A DNA stretch of 36,275 nucleotides from an uncultured Oscillibacter sp. (lineage in GTDB: Bacteria > Bacillota > Clostridia > Oscillospirales > Oscillospiraceae), in NCBI GenBank assembly GCA_946551795.1, contig CAMNRF010000002.1, positions 65,955 through 102,229 of the forward strand. The letters are read 5' to 3'. The notes beneath the pieces were generated by a model. It saw only the letters and a list, made by a program, of their open reading frames with translations. It did not search any database and was not told the DNA's origin. The translations under genes were made by a program, and so were the position numbers. Positions 1-7,996 of this stretch are shown here, piece by piece; position 1 is the stretch's first letter, and every line of letters starts with the position of its first letter.

Positions 1-1287
1 GGCACGTTTAACGTGACGGAGACCATCGCCACCCTCACCACCGAGGACGGCAAGGACGTCCCCCTGACCATGATCCAGAAGTGGCCCGTCCGCGTGGGTC
101 GTCCCTACGAGAAGAAGTACTCCCCGGAGCGCCCCCTGTGCTCCGGCCAGCGGATCATCGACACCATGTTCCCCATCGCCAAGGGCGGCACGGCGGCCGT
201 GCCCGGCCCCTTCGGCTCCGGCAAGACCGTGGTGCAGCACCAGCTGGCCAAGTGGTCCGATGTGGACATCGTGATCTACATCGGCTGCGGCGAGCGCGGC
301 AACGAGATGACGGACGTCTTGCGGGAGTTCCCCGAGCTGAAAGACCCCCGCACCGGCGAGTCGCTGATGAAGCGGACGGTGCTGATCGCCAATACCTCCG
401 ATATGCCCGTGGCGGCCCGTGAGGCCAGCGTCTACACCGGCATCACCATCGCCGAGTACTTCCGGGACATGGGCTACGACGTGGCCGTCATCGCCGACTC
501 CACCTCCCGCTGGGCCGAGGCTCTGCGTGAGATGTCCGGCCGTCTGGAGGAGATGCCCGGCGAGGAGGGCTATCCCGCCTACCTGGCCTCGCGCCTTGCC
601 CAGTTCTACGAGCGGGCCGGCAGCGTGGAGTGCCTGGGCAGCGACGAGCGCCGGGGCAGCCTGACCGCCGTGGGCGCCGTGTCGCCTCCCGGCGGCGACC
701 TCTCCGAGCCCGTGTCCCAGTCCACCATGCGCATCGTCAAGGTGTTCTGGGCCCTGGACTCCTCTCTGGCCTACAAGCGCCACTTCCCGGCCATCAACTG
801 GCTGACCTCCTACTCCCTGTACCTGGACACTTTGAAGCCCTGGTTCGACGAGAACTTCGGGCCGGAGTTCATGCGGGACCGCAGCAAGGCCATGAGCATC
901 CTCCAGAACGAGGCCAGCCTCAACGAGATCGTCCAGCTGGTGGGCAAGGACGCCCTGTCTCCCGCCGACCAGCTGACGCTGGAGGTGGCCCGCATGGTGC
1001 GGGAGGACTTCCTGCAGCAGAACGCCTTCACCGACATCGACGGCTTCTCCAGCTACGACCGGCAGCAAAAGCTCCTGGCCATGGTGCTGCACTACGAGGA
1101 GCTGTGCCGCGCCGCCATCGCCAAGGGCGCGCCGGTCGCCAAGCTCTTCGACATCCCCTCCAGGGAGCAGATCGGCCGCGCCAAGAGCGTCCCGGCGGAG
1201 GAGTACGTTCAGGTCTACCAGCAGATCGAGCGGGACATGGCGGCGGAGATCGACGCCGTGGCCGCTCAGGGAGGTGAGATGGGATGA
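1..1287 (+). CDS. ntpA: V/A-type ATP synthase catalytic subunit A (5'-truncated)
   Basis: Catalytic, nucleotide-binding subunit of a membrane rotary V/A-type ATPase, which couples ATP to H+ or Na+ movement. The reading frame is open from base 1, so the N-terminal part (about 150-160 residues, judged from the usual length near 590) lies outside the window. The P-loop GPFGSGKT is encoded near 205-230, and the family motifs [20 protein letters not shown] and [12 protein letters not shown] follow in order. The C-terminal helical domain is complete. Its TGA overlaps the ATG of the next gene in an ATGA (1284-1287), a sign of translational coupling. Whether the pumped ion is H+ or Na+ cannot be read here because the membrane rotor genes lie upstream of the window. 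Confidence 0.97.
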   Translation, partial: GTFNVTETIATLTTEDGKDVPLTMIQKWPVRVGRPYEKKYSPERPLCSGQRIIDTMFPIAKGGTAAVPGPFGSGKTVVQHQLAKWSDVDIVIYIGCGERGNEMTDVLREFPELKDPRTGESLMKRTVLIANTSDMPVAAREASVYTGITIAEYFRDMGYDVAVIADSTSRWAEALREMSGRLEEMPGEEGYPAYLASRLAQFYERAGSVECLGSDERRGSLTAVGAVSPPGGDLSEPVSQSTMRIVKVFWALDSSLAYKRHFPAINWLTSYSLYLDTLKPWFDENFGPEFMRDRSKAMSILQNEASLNEIVQLVGKDALSPADQLTLEVARMVREDFLQQNAFTDIDGFSSYDRQQKLLAMVLHYEELCRAAIAKGAPVAKLFDIPSREQIGRAKSVPAEEYVQVYQQIERDMAAEIDAVAAQGGEMG

Positions 1288-2669
1288 TTCGTGAATACAG
1301 AACCGTAGAGGAAATCGTCAGCCCGCTGATGATGGTCCGCATGGTGGAGAACGTCACCTATAACGAGCTGGTGGAGGTGGAGCTCCACGACGGCAGCACC
1401 CGCCGCGGGCAGGTGCTGGAGGTCAACGGCGACACCGCCGTGGTACAGCTCTTCGAGTCCGCCGCCGGCATCAACCTGGCGGACGCCAAGGTCCGTTTCC
1501 TGGGCCATCCGCTGCAGCTGGGCGTGTCCGGCGATATGCTGGGCCGCGTGTTCAACGGCATGGGCCGCCCCATCGACGGCGGCCCGGAGATCCTGGCGGA
1601 GGAGTACCGGGACATTGACGGCCTGCCCATGAATCCCGCCGCCCGGGACTACCCCAACGAGTTCATCCAGACCGGCGTTTCGACCATCGACGGCCTGAAT
1701 ACCCTGGTCCGCGGGCAGAAGCTGCCCATCTTCTCCGGCTCCGGTCTGCCCCACGCCAATCTGGCGGCCCAGATCGCCCGCCAGGCCAAGGTGCTGGGGG
1801 ACGAGGCGGCCAACTTCGCCGTGGTGTTCGCCGCCATCGGCATCACCTTTGAGGAGTCGGAGTTCTTCGTCAACGAGTTCAAGCGCACCGGCGCCATCGA
1901 CCGCACCGTGCTGTTCTCCAACCTGGCCAACGACCCCGCCGTGGAGCGCATCGCCACCCCCCGTATGGCCCTGACCGCCGCGGAGTACCTGGCCTTTGAG
2001 AAGGATATGCACGTTCTGGTCATCATGACCGACATCACCAACTATGCCGAGGCCCTCCGGGAGGTCTCCGCTGCCAAGAAGGAGGTCCCGGGCCGCCGCG
2101 GCTTCCCGGGCTACCTGTACACCAACCTGGCCACTTTGTACGAGCGGGCCGGCCGCCAGCTGGGCAAGAAGGGGTCCATCACCATGATCCCCATTCTGAC
2201 CATGCCAGAGGACGACAAGACCCACCCCATCCCCGATCTGACGGGCTATATCACCGAGGGCCAGATCATCCTCTCCCGCGCGCTCTACCGCCAGGGCATC
2301 CACCCGCCGGTGGACGTGCTGCCCTCCCTGTCCCGTTTGAAGGACAAGGGCGTGGGCGAGGGCAAGACCCGGGAGGACCACGCCAGCACCATGAACCAGC
2401 TCTTCGCCGCCTACTCCACCGGCAAGGACAACAAGGAGCTGATGTCCATTCTGGGCGAGGCGGCCCTGACCCCCACGGACCTGCTGTACGCCAAATTCGC
2501 CGACGAGTTTGAAAAGCGGTATGTGAACCAGGGCTACGAGGAGAACCGCTCCATCGAGGAGACCCTGGACCTGGGCTGGGAGCTTCTGAGCATCCTGCCC
2601 AAGAGCGAGCTGAAACGGATCAAACCGGAGCTGATCGAGAAGTACTGGCCGAAGAAAGACGAGCAGTAA
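1284..2669 (+). CDS. ntpB: V/A-type ATP synthase regulatory subunit B
   Basis: Non-catalytic B subunit that alternates with A in the soluble V1 hexamer. It has 461 residues, the normal length for the family. The start is the ATG inside the ATGA overlap with subunit A, preceded by GGAGGTGAG. Family signatures visible include [17 protein letters not shown], where the P-loop is degenerate as expected for a non-catalytic subunit, then [28 protein letters not shown], and the C-terminal region ending in [11 protein letters not shown]. It is followed 12 bases later by subunit D. The order A-B-D is the standard end of bacterial ntp operons. Confidence 0.97.
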   Translation: MIREYRTVEEIVSPLMMVRMVENVTYNELVEVELHDGSTRRGQVLEVNGDTAVVQLFESAAGINLADAKVRFLGHPLQLGVSGDMLGRVFNGMGRPIDGGPEILAEEYRDIDGLPMNPAARDYPNEFIQTGVSTIDGLNTLVRGQKLPIFSGSGLPHANLAAQIARQAKVLGDEAANFAVVFAAIGITFEESEFFVNEFKRTGAIDRTVLFSNLANDPAVERIATPRMALTAAEYLAFEKDMHVLVIMTDITNYAEALREVSAAKKEVPGRRGFPGYLYTNLATLYERAGRQLGKKGSITMIPILTMPEDDKTHPIPDLTGYITEGQIILSRALYRQGIHPPVDVLPSLSRLKDKGVGEGKTREDHASTMNQLFAAYSTGKDNKELMSILGEAALTPTDLLYAKFADEFEKRYVNQGYEENRSIEETLDLGWELLSILPKSELKRIKPELIEKYWPKKDEQ

Positions 2670-2681
2670 GGAGGGGGAGCC

Positions 2682-3395
2682 ATGGCGAATATCACGGTAA
2701 GCCCCACCCGAATGGAACTCACCCGCCTCAAAGGCAAGCTGCGCACCGCCCAGCGGGGCCACAAGCTGCTGAAAGACAAGCGGGATGAGCTGATGAAGCA
2801 GTTCCTGGATACGGTCCGGGAGGTCCGGGCCCTCCGGGCCGAGGTGGAGGAGGAGCTGATGACAGTGCACAAGTCCTTCACCGTCGCCTCGGCCCTCATG
2901 AGCTCCGAGGCTCTGGAGCAGGCGCTGCTCTACCCCAAGCAGAGCGTGGAGCTGACGATGACCTTCCAGAACATCATGTCCGTCAACGTGCCGGTCTACG
3001 ATTTCCAGACCCAGACCCGGTCGGAGTCCGACATCTACCCCTACGGCTTCGCGGCCACCTCCGGCGAGCTGGACACCGCCGTGGACGCCCTGGGGAAGGT
3101 GTTCCGGAAGATGCTGAAGCTGGCGGAGATCGAGAAGTCCGCCCAGCTGATGGCGGAGGAGATCGAGAAGACCCGCCGCCGAGTCAACGCGCTGGAGTAT
3201 GTCATGATTCCCAACACCCAGGAGGCCATCCGGTATATCAACATGAAGCTGGACGAGAATGACCGTGCCACCACCATCCGGCTCATGAAGGTGAAGGATA
3301 TGATTCTGAAGGAAGCCATTGAGGAGCGGCAGGCGGAAGACGCTAGAGCCGTAAGGGCTTTCGGGTCTGATGGGGAAGCTCCGGCAGAGGTTTAA
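2682..3395 (+). CDS. ntpD: V/A-type ATP synthase central stalk subunit D
   Basis: Subunit D forms the coiled-coil central rotor shaft inside the A3B3 ring. The 237-residue product starts with the family hallmark PTRMELTRLKGKLRTAQRGHKLLKDKRDEL (residues about 6-35, quoted in part: TRMELTRLKGKL). It is rich in long charged helices, and a second helix near residues 150-210 contains RRVNALEYVMIPN. The start ATG is preceded by AAGGAGGGGG at a good distance. It is the last gene of the ATPase operon and is followed by a strong intrinsic terminator at 3444-3490. Confidence 0.96.
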   Translation: MANITVSPTRMELTRLKGKLRTAQRGHKLLKDKRDELMKQFLDTVREVRALRAEVEEELMTVHKSFTVASALMSSEALEQALLYPKQSVELTMTFQNIMSVNVPVYDFQTQTRSESDIYPYGFAATSGELDTAVDALGKVFRKMLKLAEIEKSAQLMAEEIEKTRRRVNALEYVMIPNTQEAIRYINMKLDENDRATTIRLMKVKDMILKEAIEERQAEDARAVRAFGSDGEAPAEV

Positions 3396-3443
3396 GGGGA
3401 GCTGTACCATAATTGCACCGCTTCTACGATGGGCCTAAAAAGT

Positions 3444-3490
3444 AAAAGACGGTACTGCCTGGGAGAAATCCCAGGCAGTACTGTCTTTTT
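3444..3490 (+). terminator. Intrinsic terminator of the ATPase operon
   Basis: A long perfect stem (GACGGTACTGCCTGGGA paired with its complement) closes on a GAAA loop. It is preceded by A-rich and followed by T-rich sequence, so it could also act in the reverse direction. It lies about 50 bases after the subunit D stop codon. Confidence 0.93.
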
Positions 3491-3509
3491 ACAGGAATCT
3501 TACATGATA

Positions 3510-3538
3510 TTGACGGCTTCCTGTTTACAACATATAAT
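3510..3538 (+). promoter_or_regulatory. Housekeeping-type promoter upstream of the secreted-protein/ECF module
   Basis: TTGACG at 3510-3515 and a perfect TATAAT at 3533-3538 are separated by 17 bases. The first downstream gene begins at 3669, so the leader would be about 125 bases and would contain the phased repeats and the second candidate promoter described separately. Confidence 0.75.
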
Positions 3539-3573
3539 AAAGCAACTCTTTGCACTGCGGCACCCGGTCTTTC

Positions 3574-3621
3574 TTGAACTTCTTTGAAATTTTTTGAATG
3601 GATTTTTTCCCGGCAATCGTA
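3574..3621 (+). promoter_or_regulatory. Phased TTGAA repeats and candidate ECF-type promoter
   Basis: TTGAA occurs at 3574, 3584 and 3594, exactly one helical turn apart. The last copy forms TGAATG (3595-3600), which is followed after 17 bases by CGTA (3618-3621). This resembles the TGAAAC-N16/17-CGTA layout known for Bacillus sigma-W class ECF promoters. The inference is an autoregulatory promoter read by the ECF sigma factor encoded at 4026. The match is partial, and the alternative is a simple A/T-rich leader. Confidence 0.4.
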
Positions 3622-3668
3622 TTATATGTGAAGTCGAAAATGGCTATCTTACATAATGGAGGGATATT

Positions 3669-4010
3669 ATGAGAAAAGCACTTTTAGGGGTTATGGCGGC
3701 GGCTGTTATCCTGTCATTAGGGAGTACCAGCGCATTCGCGGCAGGCCCTGGGGGCGGACGCTGCTTCGTAGACGCAGACGGCGACAGGATCTGCGACAAC
3801 GCTGGCGGCAGGTGTGCCTATGTAGACGCGGACGACGACGGTATCTGCGATGTCTGCGGTACAGCCCACACTTGGCCTGCCGGAGGCAATTTTGTGGACG
3901 CGGACGGAGACGGTATCTGCGACAACTGCCAACCCGGCCAGGGCCGGGGCTGCGGGCGCGGCGGCCAGGGCGGCCACGGAAACGGGTTCCGGGGCGGCCG
4001 GGGCCGGTAA
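3669..4010 (+). CDS. Small secreted protein with three Asp-rich Ca-binding-like repeats
   Basis: The 113-residue product has an N-terminal signal peptide (basic MRK, hydrophobic core 5-18, AFA near residue 24 as a likely cleavage site). Three copies of a VDAD(G/D)D(G/R)ICD motif follow at residues about 34-43, 52-61 and 76-85, then a Gly/Arg/His-rich tail. The Asp spacing resembles calcium loops of EF-hand/dockerin or thrombospondin type 3 type. Each repeat also carries Cys, so disulfides or another metal are possible. The start has GGAGGG five bases upstream. The gene lies 15 bases before an ECF sigma gene and is probably co-transcribed. No enzymatic domain is visible. The inference is that it is either the sensed partner or a target of the sigma factor. 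Confidence 0.8.
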   Translation: MRKALLGVMAAAVILSLGSTSAFAAGPGGGRCFVDADGDRICDNAGGRCAYVDADDDGICDVCGTAHTWPAGGNFVDADGDGICDNCQPGQGRGCGRGGQGGHGNGFRGGRGR

Positions 4011-4025
4011 ACGGCAGGAGCTGCA

Positions 4026-4511
4026 ATGCGGAGCGAACAGGAGACGGCCAGAGCCATCGAACGGTATTCCGATACCGTCCGTCGGCTGTGCGCAGTATAT
4101 TTGAAGAATGACGCCGACATCGAGGACATATTTCAAACTGTGTTTTTGAAGTATGTCCTCAGCTCCGTTTCCTTTGAAAGCGACGAGCATGAAAAGGCGT
4201 GGTTTATCCGGGTCACCATCAATGTCTGCAAGGACCTGCTGAGAAATTTTTTTCGCCGCCGCACGGTCTCACTGGATGAGGCAGCGGAGTGTCCGGCACA
4301 GCCGTCCCCAAATTACAAAGACGTGTGGGAGGCCGTGTTCTCCCTTCCTCAGAAATACCGGGACGTTGTGTACCTGCACTACTTCGAGGATTACACCGCC
4401 CCGGAGATCAGCCGTATCCTGGGGAAAAACGTCAATACGGTCTATACGCTCCTGACCCGCTCCAAACAGATGCTGAGAGAAAAGCTGGGAGGTGGTTATG
4501 ACTATGAATAA
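4026..4511 (+). CDS. ECF-family RNA polymerase sigma factor
   Basis: A 161-residue alternative sigma factor. Region 2 (residues about 10-75) includes the DIEDIFQTVFLKY segment and the AWFIRVTINVCKDLLR segment, which would bind core polymerase and the -10 element. Region 4 (about 100-155) holds the helix-turn-helix YTAPEISRILGKNVNTVYTLL for -35 recognition. The linker lacks sigma region 3, which defines the ECF class. The start ATG is preceded by AGGAG at five bases. The stop overlaps the beginning of the downstream anti-sigma gene, which points to translational coupling and a matched sigma/anti-sigma pair. Confidence 0.93.
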   Translation: MRSEQETARAIERYSDTVRRLCAVYLKNDADIEDIFQTVFLKYVLSSVSFESDEHEKAWFIRVTINVCKDLLRNFFRRRTVSLDEAAECPAQPSPNYKDVWEAVFSLPQKYRDVVYLHYFEDYTAPEISRILGKNVNTVYTLLTRSKQMLREKLGGGYDYE

Positions 4512-5277
4512 CGCGCTCAGGGAGCTCTTCGAGCCCATCCGGGCGGAGGAGGACTTGAAGGACCACACCAGAGCCTTTCTCGCGGAGCGGACCCAAGGCT
4601 ATGCCAAAAGGACGGAGGCAAAGCGCAGGTATCCCGCTTACGCCGCCGCCTGCGCGTGTCTGCTGCTAACGCTGCTGGGTGGCCGCTGGCTCTACTTCAC
4701 GCCCACGGCGGCAATCAGCATGGACATCAACCCCTCCATTGAATTGAGCGTCAACCGGTTTGACCGGGTGATTGCCGTAACCGGCTTTAACGAGGACGGA
4801 CAAACACTCTCCCATGAGTTGGATGTGAAATACAGGAATTACGTCCAGGCCGTGGAGCGGATCTTACACCATGACAGCATCACGGCGCTGCTGTCCGCCG
4901 GCGAGATGATGTCTATCACAGTGGCAGGACCGGACGAACAGCGGTCCGCCAAGCTCCTTTCAGGCGTGGAGGCTTGCGCGGCGGGCCATCGCAATATCGA
5001 TTGCTATTCCGTGCGGCCCGAGGAGGCCGCCGCCGCCCACGAGGCGGGGCTTTCCTGCGGAAAATACAGGGCTTTTCTGGAACTGCGGCTCCTCGACCCG
5101 GATGTTACCCCCGAAGCCGTACAGGACATGACCATGCGGGAAATCCGGGAGATGATCGACAGCCTGTCTTCCGACGGCGGCAGTGATGCTCCACAGTCCG
5201 GCGGCCGGGGGAACGGACATCATGGACAAGGTGACGGCCATGGACACAAATGGAGAGACAGAAGAACAGAATCGTAA
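4498..5277 (+). CDS. RsgI-like single-pass membrane anti-sigma factor
   Basis: Likely holds the upstream ECF sigma factor at the membrane. Residues 1-44 are cytosolic and charged, 46-67 form one membrane span, and the outside part begins with AAISMDINPSIELSVN, the hallmark of the RsgI-type extracellular domain (aligning as D-x-N-P-S-I-E-L-x-V-N), followed by the usual VIAVTGFNEDG segment. The tail after about residue 225 is Gly/His/Asp-rich (GNGHHGQGDGHGH), similar in flavour to the tail of the secreted protein at 3669. Three start codons are possible: GTG 4492, ATG 4498 and ATG 4504. ATG 4498 sits five bases from GGAGG (4488-4492) and is preferred. No carbohydrate-binding module of the cellulosome RsgI type is attached. 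Confidence 0.85.
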   Translation: MTMNNALRELFEPIRAEEDLKDHTRAFLAERTQGYAKRTEAKRRYPAYAAACACLLLTLLGGRWLYFTPTAAISMDINPSIELSVNRFDRVIAVTGFNEDGQTLSHELDVKYRNYVQAVERILHHDSITALLSAGEMMSITVAGPDEQRSAKLLSGVEACAAGHRNIDCYSVRPEEAAAAHEAGLSCGKYRAFLELRLLDPDVTPEAVQDMTMREIREMIDSLSSDGGSDAPQSGGRGNGHHGQGDGHGHKWRDRRTES

Positions 5278-5296
5278 GTCCATCGGAAAATAACAA

Positions 5297-5345
5297 AGCC
5301 GCCGGTCAAAGTGACCGGGGCTGTCAGTCCTGCCCCTTTTGGGGC
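5297..5345 (+). other. Two consecutive hairpins after the anti-sigma gene
   Basis: The first hairpin (5297-5322) pairs AGCC-CCGGTCA with TGACCGG-GGCT around an AAG loop, with one bulged G. The second (5332-5345) pairs GCCCC with GGGGC around TTTT. Neither is followed by a clear T-run, so they are structured 3' sequence rather than certain terminators. Confidence 0.5.
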
Positions 5346-5354
5346 GCGGGGGAA

Positions 5355-5396
5355 TCAAGGCAGGAAAGTCTCTATTCGGACTTTCCTGCCTGTTTC
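5355..5396 (+). terminator. Intrinsic terminator of the ECF module
   Basis: GGCAGGAAAGTC (5359-5370) pairs perfectly with 5379-5390 around an 8-base loop and is followed by TGTTTC. The T-run is short, but the 12-bp stem is perfect and sits about 80 bases after the last gene of the module. Confidence 0.75.
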
Positions 5397-5501
5397 AAAC
5401 TATGGGAGGTAAACCGCCTTCACAGTATGGAGAGGAGCCTTGTCCGCTGCTCAATGTGAACTCTCGTATTTTCCCTTGACAATGTCTTTAGAATTAGGAG
5501 C

Positions 5502-5530
5502 TTGACAAACCCTGGAAAGTTGAGTAAAGT
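5502..5530 (+). promoter_or_regulatory. Promoter of the flavodiiron protein gene
   Basis: TTGACA at 5502-5507 and TAAAGT at 5525-5530 are separated by 17 bases, giving a leader of about 30 bases before the ATG at 5567. A second TTGACA at 5476 has no -10 at a usable distance. Confidence 0.7.
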
Positions 5531-5566
5531 AATTGCTGGATAAAATCTTCACAAAGGAGAATTGCA

Positions 5567-6775
5567 ATGTATTGTGTACAGCCAGTTACTTCGGATATGA
5601 TGTATATCGGGGTTTCGGACCGGCGTCTGGCCCTTTTTGAAAATGTATTCCCCATCCCCCGGGGCGTCAGCTACAACGCCTATCTGGTGCTGGACGAGAA
5701 GACGGTGCTGCTGGACGCCGTGGAGGAATCCGTGGCCGTGCGCTTCCAGGAGAATCTGGAGCACAGCCTGGGCGGCCGCCCCCTGGACTACGTGGTGGTG
5801 AACCACATGGAGCCGGACCACAGCGCGTCCCTGGCGGGCGTTCTCCGGCGCTGGCCTGAAGCCCGGGTGGTGGGCAACGCCAAGACCCTCACCATGCTGG
5901 CCCAGTTCACCGGGGAGGACCTCTCCGGCCGGGCCATGGTGGTGAAGGAGGGGGACACCCTCTCCTCCGGGCGTCATACCTTTACCTTTGTCATGGCCCC
6001 CATGGTCCACTGGCCGGAGGTCATGGTGACCTACGACACCACGGACAGGATTCTTTACTCCGCCGACGCCTTCGGCACCTTCGGGGCCCTCAGCGGCAAT
6101 CTGTTTGCCGACCAGGTGGATTTCGAGCGGGACTGGCTGGACGACGCCCGCCGGTACTACGCCAACATCGTGGGCAAGTACGGAATGCAGGTGCAGGCCC
6201 TGCTGAAAAAGGCCGCCGGGCTGGACATCGCCATGGTCTGCCCGCTCCACGGCCCCATCTGGCGGGAGAACATTGACTGGTTCGTGGAGAAGTACCGGAC
6301 CTGGAGCGCCTATACGCCGGAGGACCGGGCGGCGGCCATCTTCACCGGCTCCGTCTACGGCAACACGGACAACGCCGCGGACATTCTGGCGGCCCGGCTG
6401 GCGGAGAGGGGCGTCACAAAGATTTCCCAGTACGACGTGTCCCACACCGATGTGTCCCAGCTGGTGGCGGAGTGCTTCCGGTGCAGTCATCTGGTGTTTG
6501 CGGCGGCTACGTACAACAACGGCATCTTCACCCCCATGGAGAACCTGCTGCTGGATTTGAAAGCCCACAACCTGCAAAACCGCACGGCGGCTGTGATCGA
6601 AAACGGCTCCTGGGGCCCCCAGGCGGGGAAGCTGACGCGGGAGATCCTCTCCGGAATGAAGAATATGACGGTGCTGGAGAGCGGCGTCACAGTGAAGTCC
6701 GCCGTGCAGGCGCCCCAGCGGGAGGCCCTGGAGGCCCTGGCGGATGTGCTGGCGGAGGATTTGATGCGGGGCTGA
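5567..6775 (+). CDS. fprA: Flavodiiron protein (A-type flavoprotein, O2/NO reductase)
   Basis: Cytosolic enzyme that reduces O2 to water and/or NO to N2O and protects anaerobes. The N-terminal metallo-beta-lactamase-like domain carries the di-iron ligands H80-x-E82-x-D84-H85, H148, D167 and H228. The C-terminal flavodoxin domain (from about residue 255) begins with the FMN loop TGSVYGNTDNAAD. At 402 residues it is the plain two-domain form, with no rubredoxin or flavin-reductase extension, so electrons must come from a separate partner. The ATG follows AAAGGAGA. It has its own promoter and is monocistronic, facing the convergent asnA group. O2 versus NO preference cannot be read from the sequence. 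Confidence 0.95.
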   Translation: MYCVQPVTSDMMYIGVSDRRLALFENVFPIPRGVSYNAYLVLDEKTVLLDAVEESVAVRFQENLEHSLGGRPLDYVVVNHMEPDHSASLAGVLRRWPEARVVGNAKTLTMLAQFTGEDLSGRAMVVKEGDTLSSGRHTFTFVMAPMVHWPEVMVTYDTTDRILYSADAFGTFGALSGNLFADQVDFERDWLDDARRYYANIVGKYGMQVQALLKKAAGLDIAMVCPLHGPIWRENIDWFVEKYRTWSAYTPEDRAAAIFTGSVYGNTDNAADILAARLAERGVTKISQYDVSHTDVSQLVAECFRCSHLVFAAATYNNGIFTPMENLLLDLKAHNLQNRTAAVIENGSWGPQAGKLTREILSGMKNMTVLESGVTVKSAVQAPQREALEALADVLAEDLMRG

Positions 6776-6820
6776 GATTAAGACAGATAAGGGGCCGCCT
6801 TTTCAAAGGGCGGTGGGGGT

Positions 6821-6839
6821 GCGGGGGCAAAGCCCCTGC
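6821..6839. other. GC-rich hairpin between convergent genes
   Basis: GCGGGGGC and GCCCCTGC pair around an AAA loop with one G-U. It lies about 45 bases after the fprA stop without a T-run. Its role is unclear. Confidence 0.4.
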
Positions 6840-6875
6840 GGTTCTGGGCGAAGCCTGGAACTTATCGTATTCATA

Positions 6876-6903
6876 AGGCCCGGAGACGTCTGTCTCCGGG
6901 CCT
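6876..6903. terminator. Hairpin terminator between convergent fprA and asnA
   Basis: AGGCCCGGAGAC (6876-6887) and its exact complement (6892-6903) form a perfect 12-bp stem with a four-base loop, followed on the plus strand by GTCTTGT. It lies between two convergent genes and could end transcription from either side. The T-run is imperfect. Confidence 0.65.
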
Positions 6904-6953
6904 GTCTTGTATTCCGATGGATTTTCCGAGGGCACATGAGGCCGGCGGAACGT

Positions 6954-7961
6954 TTACAGCAGCGTGATTCCTGCCTTTTCGCAGCCCTCCACGGTCTCCC
7001 GGTCCCAGAGGCTGGCCTGGACCTCGCCGATGTGGCAGGTGCCCAGCAGGAGCATACAGAGCCGGGACTGGCCGATGCCGCCGCCTATGGACTGGGGCAG
7101 CTGGCCGTTCAGGAGCATCTGGTGGAAGGGCAGCTGCCGGCGGTGCTCACAGCCGGCGGCGGTGAGCTGGCGGCTCAGGGCCTCGGCGTCCACCCGGATG
7201 CCCATGGAGGAGATCTCAAACTGGCTCTGGAGCACCGGGTTCCACATGAGAATGTCGCCGTTGAGCTCCCAGTCGTCATAGTCCGGGGCCCGGCCGTCGT
7301 GCCTGGTGCCGGAGACCAGGGTCTTGCCGATCTGCATCAGGAACACGGTGTGGTACTCCTCGCAGATGGCCCGCTCCCGCTGGGAGGGGGTGAGGCCGGG
7401 ATAGCGGTCCTCCAGCTCCTGGGTGGTGATGAAGTGTACTTTCCGCTCAGGCCGGAAGGTGAGAACGGGGTAGGTGTTCCGCAGGGCCGTGGCGGTGTCG
7501 CAGATGCAGCCCACAATGTCCCGCACGGTGTCTTTCAGATAGGGAATGGTGCGGTCGGCGGGGGAGATGTGCTTCTCCCAGTCCCACTGGTCCACGTAGA
7601 CGGAGTGGAGATTGTCCAGCACCTCGTCCCGGCGGATGGCGTTCATGTCGGTGTAGAGCCCGGTACCCTCCTTGAATTCATACCGTTTCAGGGCCAGGCG
7701 CTTCCACTTGGCCAGGGAGTGGACCACCTGGCCCTCGGTCCCCACGTCGGGGATGTCGAAGGAAACGGGGCGCTCCACGCCGTTGAGGTCGTCGTTGAGG
7801 CCGGTGGCGCCGTCCACAAACAGCGGGGCGGAGACCCGGTGGAGGTTCAGCCGCACCGTGAGGTTGTGCTGGAAGTCCGCGTGGATCAGCTCAATGGCCC
7901 GCTGGAGCTCGTTGTTGGTCAGGGGCATCCGATAGCCCGCGGGAATGGTGAGTTTGCTCAT
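6954..7961 (-). CDS. asnA: Aspartate-ammonia ligase (asparagine synthetase A)
   Basis: Makes asparagine from aspartate and ammonia with ATP (AMP-forming). It is related to class II aminoacyl-tRNA synthetases. The 335-residue length is normal for AsnA. Recognisable segments include LNLHRVSAPLFV, GTGLYTDMNAIRRDE, VYVDQWDWEKHI and the C-terminal QSIGGGIGQSRLCMLLL. An open frame continues upstream, but the family N-terminus (MSKLTIPAGYRMPL) sets the start at 7961. The only candidate ribosome site is AAAGGA about 13 bases upstream. The gene follows the SpoIIM-like gene by 35 bases and is the last of the gltX group. Confidence 0.95.
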   Translation of the reverse strand: MSKLTIPAGYRMPLTNNELQRAIELIHADFQHNLTVRLNLHRVSAPLFVDGATGLNDDLNGVERPVSFDIPDVGTEGQVVHSLAKWKRLALKRYEFKEGTGLYTDMNAIRRDEVLDNLHSVYVDQWDWEKHISPADRTIPYLKDTVRDIVGCICDTATALRNTYPVLTFRPERKVHFITTQELEDRYPGLTPSQRERAICEEYHTVFLMQIGKTLVSGTRHDGRAPDYDDWELNGDILMWNPVLQSQFEISSMGIRVDAEALSRQLTAAGCEHRRQLPFHQMLLNGQLPQSIGGGIGQSRLCMLLLGTCHIGEVQASLWDRETVEGCEKAGITLL

Positions 7962-7996
7962 GTGATGAAACCAGTCCTTTATACAGATTTGGGAAG

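Noticed and set aside
1266-3410. Long minus-strand open frame (714 codons) opposite the ATPase genes
   Set aside because: It is antisense to three strongly conserved genes. High GC and codon bias give long mirror frames, and the translation is low-complexity and matches no family.
5476-5481. A first TTGACA upstream of the flavodiiron gene
   Set aside because: No -10 element at 16-18 bases. The TTGACA at 5502 has one.
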